Positions 8,637 to 14,901 of a stretch of 40,764 nt of DNA are shown here, one piece after another. The notes beneath the pieces were generated by a model. It ran no database searches. It had not been told where the DNA came from and saw only the letters and a list, made by a program, of their open reading frames with translations. The DNA lies in contig QCRX01000004.1 of NCBI GenBank assembly GCA_003209275.1, forward strand, positions 1 to 40,764. The letters run 5' to 3'. The stretch is from Prochlorococcus sp. AG-463-P14. Its GTDB lineage: Bacteria > Cyanobacteriota > Cyanobacteriia > PCC-6307 > Cyanobiaceae. Both the position numbers and the translations under genes were made by a program. The stretch's first letter is position 1; each line of letters opens with the position of its first letter.

Positions 8637-8836
8637 CTTTAAAAACTAAACCACTTCAACAGATTCATGACCAACCATTAATTATAGAATTGAATCATTT
8701 GGTACAAATGTATCTACAAAACCAGAGCTCAAGAGTCTTCGCTCAAGCATTTGATAGATATCTTGTTCGTTCAGGTAATAGTTTTAATGATAGTTTTCTT
8801 AAGTACCAGGATCTTAGAAAAAGTCGGCTTTGCTGA
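8624..8836 (+). CDS. possible 70 aa soluble protein ending inside a terminator
   Basis: A GTG frame with AAGGG five bases upstream encodes a soluble polar protein (IIELNHLVQMYLQNQSSRVF, YLVRSGNSFNDSFLKYQD). Its last codons (RKSRLC) lie in the ascending arm of the terminator at 8818-8842, an arrangement common in compact cyanobacterial genomes. Against it, the first 13 bases overlap the start of the divergent membrane-protein gene. Moderate doubt remains. Confidence 0.4.
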   Translation: MGSPSLKTKPLQQIHDQPLIIELNHLVQMYLQNQSSRVFAQAFDRYLVRSGNSFNDSFLKYQDLRKSRLC

Positions 8837-8842
8837 CTTTTT
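8818..8842. terminator. strong hairpin terminator
   Basis: AAAAAGTC-GGC-TTT-GCT-GACTTTTT is a near-perfect stem with a three-base loop and A/T flanks, so it could end transcripts on both strands. It covers the last codons of the possible 70 aa gene. Confidence 0.75.
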
Positions 8843-9048
8843 GAGCTACATCTAGTTATATCTTTTTGGTATATTTCAGTTTTAATTTGTTAATATTTCA
8901 TTCTAAGTCATTAAACATATGGAGACTATCGATTCATTCTTGGACATTTTGATATAGGATTTTACTTTCACATTGGATTCAGTTGATAAGTAAAACCTTG
9001 CTTTATATCTAATTCCAAAGAAATTGCATCAAGATATAGCTATCTCTT

Positions 9049-9090
9049 AGAAAAGAAAGGCTAATATCTATGAGATCACCTTTCTTTTCT
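9049..9090. terminator. 12-bp inverted repeat, probable terminator of the 60 aa membrane protein gene
   Basis: AGAAAAGAAAGG and CCTTTCTTTTCT are exact inverse complements separated by 18 bases. The repeat lies just past the 3' end of the - strand gene at 9117 and its arm ends in a pyrimidine run, so it probably ends that transcript. The long loop makes it weaker than a classical terminator. Confidence 0.45.
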
Positions 9091-9116
9091 AATATTTACG
9101 TAAGTTTCTATATAGA

Positions 9117-9299
9117 TTAAACGTCTTTAACTGTATAGCCTTCTTTTGTGAAAAAGCTTGTATATCCATCTTTCGCACGTGCCCTTAGGACAATGATATG
9201 AACTGGGATTGCAATTATTGTATGGAAAAAAGTAAGAAGCCAAAAGTCCATAGGAACTCCTGGTTGGCCATAAATTGCAAAAAGAGGTGATGAAAACAT
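9117..9299 (-). CDS. 60 aa small membrane protein
   Basis: A short N-terminal hydrophobic stretch (MFSSPLFAIYG) and one main span (FWLLTFFHTIIAIPVHIIVL) are followed by a basic and aromatic tail (RARAKDGYTSFFTKEGYTV). ATG at residue 17 is an alternative start. No family recognised. Confidence 0.55.
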   Translation of the reverse strand: MFSSPLFAIYGQPGVPMDFWLLTFFHTIIAIPVHIIVLRARAKDGYTSFFTKEGYTVKDV

Positions 9300-9483
9300 C
9301 TTTAGAAGTTGTACTCCTATTATCTTCTATCTTAAACCCTTTATTTTTAAACTTACTATTTAAAAGTTAATGGACGTAGCTTCACGCACTAGAAAAAACT
9401 TAAAGATGTAACTAAAAGCAGGCCTCTTTGTTATTACAGCACTTTTTTAGGTGAAATTACTACATTTAAAGGTATCATTGTTT

Positions 9484-10320
9484 CTAGAGGTGCGCTGTTA
9501 GGGTAACTGCTCGAAACTCAATACCTTCTAGAACCTTCCAGGGCTTATCAGATCGATCTGCAAATATAACTTCCTTAAAGCCTAATTCTTGAAAATCCTC
9601 TAGGAATCTCTCTTCTTGCCAGGCCCCACTAATGCATCCGCTCCAAAGATCTGAATCTTTTTGAAGCCTAAGTGGAACTTCTTTGTTACTTACGATGTCG
9701 CTTATTGCCACTCTCCCCATAGGACTTAAAACACGGCGAATGTTTTTAAGCAAACGAATGCGGGCGGAGGGGTTTACCAGGTTTAGAACGCAATTGCTGA
9801 GAACTATATTCACGCTTGAGCTTCTAACAATTTGTACGTTGTTCGTGTCTTTCTCATCGAGAGACTCGATAGAACCTTTGATGAAGTTAACGTTGCTATA
9901 ACCTATCTTTTTGGCAACTATTTGTGCGGCATTCTTTGCTAGGGAAAGCATCTCTTCACTCCTATCAATTCCAATAACAGAACCAGATCTGCCTACTATT
10001 TGAGAGCAAATAAATGCATTTTTTCCTCCTCCGCTACCAAGATCAAGTACGTGGTCTCCTCGCTTAACCCATCTTGTGGGGTCACCGCATCCATAATCTC
10101 TTTCTATAACGTCATTTGGAATAACTTCTAAAAATCTTGGATTAAAACCTACTGGTGTGCATAAGCATGCTTCCTTGGCTTTGGCAGCAGCGCCATACCT
10201 AGCTTCTACAGCCTGATTCTGGTTCAGTGGCTTTGAATCCTGATTATTTAGATCCTCGTTACAGCAAGTATTCGCCAAGGACGGAAACCACTCTTTGTAC
10301 CATTTTCTTAGTCTACCCAT
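9484..10320 (-). CDS. ArsM-like SAM-dependent methyltransferase (arsenite methyltransferase candidate)
   Basis: A 278 aa class I methyltransferase with the SAM-binding motif VLDLGSGGGK (91-100) and the acidic strand end GIDRSEEML (117-125). The cysteines that bind As(III) in ArsM have plausible counterparts with near-family spacing: C78 in DYGCGDP, C177 in SNCVLNLV and C229 in SGCISGA. There is also a CC pair at 19-20. SNCVLNL and the YGCG context are typical of ArsM as I know it. The expected reaction is stepwise methylation of arsenite with SAM; selenium or another thiophilic metalloid is an alternative. It stands alone with no arsR or arsB next to it. A perfect hairpin lies in its leader (10353-10387). 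Confidence 0.65.
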   Translation of the reverse strand: MGRLRKWYKEWFPSLANTCCNEDLNNQDSKPLNQNQAVEARYGAAAKAKEACLCTPVGFNPRFLEVIPNDVIERDYGCGDPTRWVKRGDHVLDLGSGGGKNAFICSQIVGRSGSVIGIDRSEEMLSLAKNAAQIVAKKIGYSNVNFIKGSIESLDEKDTNNVQIVRSSSVNIVLSNCVLNLVNPSARIRLLKNIRRVLSPMGRVAISDIVSNKEVPLRLQKDSDLWSGCISGAWQEERFLEDFQELGFKEVIFADRSDKPWKVLEGIEFRAVTLTAHL

Positions 10321-10352
10321 CTTCTACCCCCTAATGACTCATGGGATTGCTA

Positions 10353-10387
10353 TGCCAAGAAGCCTTTGATCAATAGGCTTCTTGGCA
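10353..10387. promoter_or_regulatory. perfect 13-bp inverted repeat in the methyltransferase leader
   Basis: TGCCAAGAAGCCT and AGGCTTCTTGGCA are exact inverse complements with a nine-base loop (ttgatcaat). The element begins 33 bases upstream of the methyltransferase start and has no T-run on either side, so it is not an ordinary terminator. It could be an mRNA leader structure or a double-stranded operator. Confidence 0.6.
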
Positions 10388-10611
10388 CACCTTCTAGAGG
10401 CGGTTGCATGTAGGCATATTTATAAATTTATAGATTTTAATTATTTGTTAGCCCTTGCTTTCTTAGGCGTTCTTTGTTCTTATTAGCTTAATTTATTAGT
10501 TTTTCAGATGTCGATCTTTCTATGCTGTGATTATTAGCAGCTTTACTGTTGCTTTTTAATAACTTTTTAAGAGATTTCACCATCAAGGTCTAATCGACCT
10601 AAAAGTTAGAT

Positions 10612-11148
10612 ATGCCTGAAGAAAACTTTCCCGACTTTTCTAGAGAACTTAAGCATCTCGTCAGATGGCTTCGAGATGCTCTTATCTCTTTGCGTGAATT
10701 GTGTGTACTGGCTATTGCGCTTGTAATTGTTCTCAGTGAGAAGTTATTGGCGATCCTTAGGGAATGGAAGCAGTCAAGGGTAGACAGACCTTTGCCACAG
10801 CCTCAAAACGCCTTTAAGAGAACTAATCCTCTTGAGAGAGATCAAGACAAACCGATGCCTGATAATTCAGATAAAGAATTGAAGCGGATAAAAAAAATAG
10901 TAATTTCTGATAAATCAGATCTTGAGTCTGAATCACCACGTAAGAGCTTTTCTGTAGGTAGTTTTGCTTATCAAATTTTTGCTGGAATTAGTACCTTGGC
11001 CTTAGTGATAGGGGTTGGAAAGCTTGGCCCAATATCCCAGTGGGCGAACACCCAAAATGAATGTATCGAGAGGTCAGAGAGTATTGATGGTACTAAGAAT
11101 GATGATCTTCCCGTTAAGGTGATGATTTGTAATGGTGGACACGAATAA
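10612..11148 (+). CDS. two-span protein with CNGG tail domain (paralogue A)
   Basis: A 178 aa product with two parts. Residues 1-65 hold an amphipathic and hydrophobic helix (ELCVLAIALVIVLSEKLLAI), followed by a long polar linker. The last 60 residues form a second unit: a membrane span (GISTLALVIGVGKLGPI), the motif QWANTQNECIER, a variable polar stretch and VKVMICNGG near the end. This second unit is repeated in the gene at 11729-11941. The two conserved cysteines could form a disulfide outside the membrane. No known family recognised. Confidence 0.6.
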   Translation: MPEENFPDFSRELKHLVRWLRDALISLRELCVLAIALVIVLSEKLLAILREWKQSRVDRPLPQPQNAFKRTNPLERDQDKPMPDNSDKELKRIKKIVISDKSDLESESPRKSFSVGSFAYQIFAGISTLALVIGVGKLGPISQWANTQNECIERSESIDGTKNDDLPVKVMICNGGHE

Positions 11149-11728
11149 AAGTACTAAGGGCTTGAAGCCAGAGCTATAGGAATTCTTTTAAAGCGTCTTA
11201 GGTCCTACGTAGTTCTTATCTGTTTATCAGAATTAACCAAGCTTTCAGATTATTTCTATCCTTGACATCATTTATAGGCTTTTTTCTTCAAAATCTGCGA
11301 ATGTGGCCTTGTTGTTTAATCTCGAGGAAAAATTAAAAAATCTCTAGACGCTATATGTATGGCTAGCTACGCATATCACGCTAGAAAGCACTATTTGTAG
11401 AGGGGTTGTTTTTATTAGCTTTTTCTCCTAGAAATCGTATTCCCCATCACCCAGCCCTGTGCAATTTGCACGGGCTTTTTTTTTACAAGAATTTAATTTG
11501 TTCTATTAGTATTTTGAAAGCCTGGCTTTAGTTACCAATTGGAGCTTTTCATAGGAAGCAGTGTCGATAGGTGCCTTTTTTTTTATGGGGCTATCAGTAA
11601 GCACTTCGGTCTCTGATTCAGATAGTTACGGCCCTTCTCGATCAAGTCCAAACTTTTGAGCCGATTCTTCATGGATTGATCTATTTTTGATTTGTCTGGA
11701 TAAATTACTAATCAGGTATCTATTTTTT
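11149..11728. other. gene-free 580-base spacer with an orphan terminator
   Basis: No protein gene of normal length is visible between the two paralogues. A 13-codon ATG frame (MASYAYHARKHYL, 11359-11400) precedes the strong terminator at 11453-11484, but it has no ribosome site. The terminator implies a transcript ending here, either a long 3' extension of the upstream gene or a separate small RNA beginning somewhere after about 11200. Confidence 0.5.
11453..11484 (+). terminator. strong rho-independent terminator without an obvious gene
   Basis: AGCCC-T-GTGC and GCAC-GGGCT pair around a short AATTT loop with one bulged base, followed by nine T. The GC-rich stem and long T-run are textbook. 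It lies 300 bases after the nearest + strand stop codon. Confidence 0.8.
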
Positions 11729-11941
11729 ATGCAACCTAGGGAAATTATTAGGTCTCACGCCTATCCAGTCTTTGCCGCTATCAGCACATTTAGTCTTTTG
11801 CTCATCGGTTTGTCGATGGTTCCTATTGCGCAGTGGGCCAAGACTCAAAACGAATGCATAGAGAGGACTTTTCGCATTAATGGATCAAATAATGCTGGAA
11901 TTCCCTCAAAAGTATGGAGTTGCAATGGTGGTGGGGATTGA
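11729..11941 (+). CDS. small membrane protein with CNGG tail domain (paralogue B)
   Basis: From the ATG at 11729 the product is 70 aa (84 aa from an upstream TTG at 11687). A short basic start (MQPREIIRSHAYPV) leads into a membrane span (AAISTFSLLLIGLSMVPI), then QWAKTQNECIER and SKVWSCNGGGD. It is clearly paralogous to the last 60 residues of the gene at 10612-11148, sharing WA-TQNECIER and CNGG with the same spacing, although the DNA has diverged widely. The tail with its two cysteines probably lies outside the membrane. Function unknown. Confidence 0.6.
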   Translation: MQPREIIRSHAYPVFAAISTFSLLLIGLSMVPIAQWAKTQNECIERTFRINGSNNAGIPSKVWSCNGGGD

Positions 11942-12112
11942 CGTCAATTTACTTATTGTGAGAATCGATTGGTATGACTTCGAGCTCTTCTCTTAAAGAG
12001 CTACAGCTAATGACTCTTGCTTTTTATCTGAGCTCTATTGGTTAGAAGAGCCTTTAACGAGAACAAAAGTTACTTTCGCAAATCTTTTGCGCGACCTAGG
12101 AGAGTTTTAGCT

Positions 12113-12259
12113 ATGTTCCTTCTTCTTTGTTCAAATTCCGTGTTACCTCCATTTAGTCTTTATTCAGGTGCTTATGTCGGGCTGTTATTGATTTCTATTG
12201 GAGTGTTTAATGAAATGTTCTCACAGAACCGTTCAAGCATTTTTAATTCTCGCAGTTAG
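12113..12259 (+). CDS. 48 aa small membrane protein
   Basis: The ATG at 12113 follows a GGAGAG ribosome site by about eight bases and opens MFLLLCSNSVLPPFSLYSG, then a second hydrophobic stretch (AYVGLLLISIGVF) and a polar tail. A longer in-frame version from a TTG at 12038 would add a basic 25-residue N-terminus; the ribosome site favours the shorter one. No family recognised. Confidence 0.45.
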   Translation: MFLLLCSNSVLPPFSLYSGAYVGLLLISIGVFNEMFSQNRSSIFNSRS

Positions 12260-12297
12260 CTTAGTTAACTATTTTCTACGATTATATTAAAACTCGT

Positions 12298-12486
12298 TTA
12301 AAAACCTTTTTGGTCCTTCTCTTTTTTAGAAGAAACTGGTTCTGACTTCTTTTTATTTAACTTAACCAAGAGAAGTTTTATACCATTTCCTAGAGAACGT
12401 AAAATTAACACGGCAAATGCAACCCATCCTGCTGCTATTGCAACAGTCAGCAACGTTGTTCCTAAACCATCAGAAGCATTTACCAT
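12298..12486 (-). CDS. 62 aa membrane protein ending in KGF
   Basis: MVNASDGLGTTLLTVAIAAG opens a single span that continues WVAFAVLILRSL, followed by a basic lysine-rich tail ending KDQKGF. Length, topology and C-terminus match the protein at 8005-8193, although the spans differ in sequence. The ATG at 12486 is chosen over a TTG two codons upstream. Function unknown. Confidence 0.55.
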   Translation of the reverse strand: MVNASDGLGTTLLTVAIAAGWVAFAVLILRSLGNGIKLLLVKLNKKKSEPVSSKKEKDQKGF

Positions 12487-12492
12487 TTGCAA

Positions 12493-12799
12493 AACCTATA
12501 TTAGACATTATGATATTAATAATCAATTTTAACAAAAGCTCACATCACATCTATATCGGACTCTTCGCTTCTAAAGATCAAGATTGATTGTTAATTTAGC
12601 TTCTTTCTAAGACTTGTCTATTTTTTACATAACTATTCTTGCTCTGCATCTTTAATGCATAGACATTATTTTCTCATTCAATGAATACATAATTTTTTCA
12701 ATCCCTCACAAATCCTTCTGATAAATCAACAACCATCAACATTTTATTCCCTTTTTGCTCATAATAATATATGATATCTGAGTAACAATTCACTTGTAC
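12493..12799. other. gene-free AT-rich spacer
   Basis: A divergent intergenic region between two small membrane-protein genes. I see only very short frames, the best being 14 codons on the - strand, and no hairpin of note. It should contain promoters for both flanking genes, but none can be fixed with confidence. Confidence 0.4.
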
Positions 12800-12934
12800 A
12801 TGCACCTATCTAATATATTGATATGGGCCTCTATCCCTTTCGTGTTAATTACGGCATATTTTGGAACTCGAAATGGATATTATGACAGCGAAAAATATGA
12901 TGGTGATGGCTGTGCTCACGATGTTCAAAGGTAG
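12800..12934 (+). CDS. 44 aa single-span membrane protein
   Basis: The frame begins MHLSNILIWASIPFVLITAY, a membrane span, and continues FGTRNGYYDSEKYDGDG, then CAHDVQR and TAG. The aromatic and acidic tail (NGYYDSEKYDGDGCAH) has the look of a conserved small thylakoid-membrane subunit and is unlikely to arise by chance in AT-rich spacer DNA. No named subunit is recognised. Confidence 0.55.
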   Translation: MHLSNILIWASIPFVLITAYFGTRNGYYDSEKYDGDGCAHDVQR

Positions 12935-13014
12935 GTTAAATAGTTATTAACCATTAATAATTCCTATAGAGATTACTTTTAGGTCTAAACTTACTTTAGA
13001 AATCTATCGAGTAT

Positions 13015-13224
13015 ATGAGCCCTCTGATTTATAATATAGTTTTTACCACAACCTTTTGGAGACCTCCTCACAACCTTTTATTATTTACTCTTATTGCTGG
13101 TGCCATTCTCACCGCAAACTTAACTCTTTTAGTATTAACCTTTTACGAGGATCATTATTGGAGTGATAAGAAGTATCGTGAAGAGTTAAGATTAAATTCT
13201 CAAGTAAAGAAAAAGAAAGCTTGA
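13015..13224 (+). CDS. 69 aa small membrane protein
   Basis: A hydrophobic start (MSPLIYNIVFTTTFW) and a main span (LLLFTLIAGAILTANLTLLVL) are followed by an acidic and aromatic linker (TFYEDHYWSDKKYREEL) and a polylysine end. The lysine-rich end suggests a cytoplasmic C-terminus. It lies 80 bases after the 44 aa gene on the same strand and may be co-transcribed. No family recognised. Confidence 0.55.
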   Translation: MSPLIYNIVFTTTFWRPPHNLLLFTLIAGAILTANLTLLVLTFYEDHYWSDKKYREELRLNSQVKKKKA

Positions 13225-13351
13225 TTTAAAACATGCCATCTAAGATGAAGGACTATCTTCCGTGAAGCTCGATCTTTGTTGAATTGAGGATATTGATTTT
13301 TTCTTGGCTGGTATTTATTGATGAGGCTTCTGATCACAAAAACACATCGAA

Positions 13352-13744
13352 TTAACCTCCATCAACCTGACAACCGATCATTGCTCCTCCAACGGCTCCT
13401 GCTGGGATTGCCCACCATCTGTCTTTACCCCTTGAACTACTTGTAGCAAGTCCTGCCCCTAGTAGACCACCTATGAGACTTCCTTCAGAGCAGTCATTAT
13501 TGTCAACTTGAGAATGAGGCCCTCCCTTATAGGCATTTGCTGAGTTGCCAGTGCAAGGCACTTCAACAATTTCATTCCAGCTTTTTACGTACCCAGGTGA
13601 ATCTTGATTGCCAGGAACATATTCTTCTCTGTACTCATTACGTGTACAAGTTTGCGACTTGGAGTATCCAGGTTGATACTCTCCTGCGTTTACGCTCGAA
13701 AAACTGGTGAGAGTCGCGAAAAGAGTTGCTAGAACAAGCTTCAT
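13352..13744 (-). CDS. secreted glycine-zipper protein of unknown function
   Basis: A 130 aa product with a signal peptide (MKLVLATLFATLTSFSSVNA, cut before GEYQPG). The middle has four cysteines and a YREEYVPG segment. The C-terminal 45 residues have a glycine-zipper pattern (GSLIGGLLGAGLATSS, AIPAGAVGGAMIGCQ) as in outer-membrane or envelope-associated Gly-zipper domains. There is no lipobox cysteine at the cleavage site. An envelope location is inferred; function unknown. Confidence 0.65.
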   Translation of the reverse strand: MKLVLATLFATLTSFSSVNAGEYQPGYSKSQTCTRNEYREEYVPGNQDSPGYVKSWNEIVEVPCTGNSANAYKGGPHSQVDNNDCSEGSLIGGLLGAGLATSSSRGKDRWWAIPAGAVGGAMIGCQVDGG

Positions 13745-13864
13745 TTTGGATAAGTGAAAATCAGATGTTTAAAGGGGGTTTCAAATGATTCCAGTTAGTT
13801 ACGGGTCATTTTTCCATTTTGCTCATCTTCATACCTATAGGGAACTCATATTTAAGGAAAATTT

Positions 13865-14821
13865 TCATTTCTTATTTGAATTCCCATCCTTTTCCTTTTG
13901 TTTTGCACTAATACTTACTAAAGTCGCTCCAAAGATAAAGAAAGAGCCTATTATTGCCGACTTGCTTAAAGTCTCACTAAATATAGCAAATCCCAAAATA
14001 GAGGCAAAAAGAACTTGTGAGTAATTGAATGATGTCGCTTTAGCTGCGGGAAGAATTGTAAGACCTTTTGTCAAATAAATTTGACCGAATTGTGTTAGTA
14101 GCCCTATGCCTATTAACCAAAGCCAATCAACTCCTAGAGGGATGACCTTGCTAGACCATATTAATGGCAATGAGACAGGAATTGATATTAGAGGAAAGTA
14201 GTAAATGATTACTAGTTGGTGCTCGCTCTTTGATAGCTTCCTTACACAAACATACGCTAAAGCAGTAAGTAAAGCTCCCGTTAATGCAATGCAAACTGCA
14301 TTTAATGGCAACTGACTAACTTCTCGGCTAATCCATAAAGGGTTAGCGACCATTGTTATTCCAATCCAGCCTAAAAGAACAGCTGTCCAGATTTGATATC
14401 CAGTTCCCTCGCCTAGGAACAACCAAGCTGCTAAGGCGGTAAATGTAGGATATGTGTATTGAAGAACTGTTGCGGAGGCTAGAGGTAAGGAATTAAGCGC
14501 TTCAATAATGCAAAATAAAGCTGATGTGCCAAGTAAACCTCTTATGAAGAGCAATCCTTTGTTGATACCCCATGGTGATATCCCTTTTGTCTTTAGCATT
14601 AACCTTGTTATCAAAATGCTGATAATTGACCTTGAAAGAACAATTTCTGCTACTGGTAGACGACCTTCGAGTTTTTTGATACACACTGTCATCAGGCTGA
14701 AAGCTAAAGCACTCGCTAATAAAGCTTGATAGCCTCTTCTCTCCTTTAAATTCCATTTAAGTATTGAGCGCCAAAGAATCACAATGGGTCGATTTTTAGC
14801 AACCCTGTCTAGTATTAACAA
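13865..14821 (-). CDS. EamA/RhaT-type (DMT superfamily) permease
   Basis: A 318 aa polytopic protein with about ten membrane spans in two similar halves, the layout of EamA drug/metabolite transporters. Family-like segments include GTSALFCIIEALNSLPLASA with TYPTFTALAAWLFLGE at the end of the first half, and FNYSQVLFASILGFAIFSE in the second. Such carriers export or import small metabolites such as amino acids; the substrate cannot be told from sequence. The N-terminal 30 residues are basic and polar, so the true start may be slightly downstream. It is transcribed away from dnaG. Confidence 0.85.
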   Translation of the reverse strand: MLILDRVAKNRPIVILWRSILKWNLKERRGYQALLASALAFSLMTVCIKKLEGRLPVAEIVLSRSIISILITRLMLKTKGISPWGINKGLLFIRGLLGTSALFCIIEALNSLPLASATVLQYTYPTFTALAAWLFLGEGTGYQIWTAVLLGWIGITMVANPLWISREVSQLPLNAVCIALTGALLTALAYVCVRKLSKSEHQLVIIYYFPLISIPVSLPLIWSSKVIPLGVDWLWLIGIGLLTQFGQIYLTKGLTILPAAKATSFNYSQVLFASILGFAIFSETLSKSAIIGSFFIFGATLVSISAKQKEKDGNSNKK

Positions 14822-14901
14822 GAAGTTAAAAAGCTTAGTTTTTTCATTACTGCTAGCAAAATTTAACTAGTTCGATTTCTTTAAGATCATCAAACAATTA
14901 T

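Noticed and set aside
10612-11941. Double-glycine (CNGG) tails as lanthipeptide or bacteriocin leaders
   Set aside because: The GG is two or three residues from the C-terminus, leaving no core peptide, and a membrane span precedes it.
14502-14756. 84-codon frame inside the EamA permease gene
   Set aside because: Same strand, different frame; the permease frame has clear membrane-span pattern.
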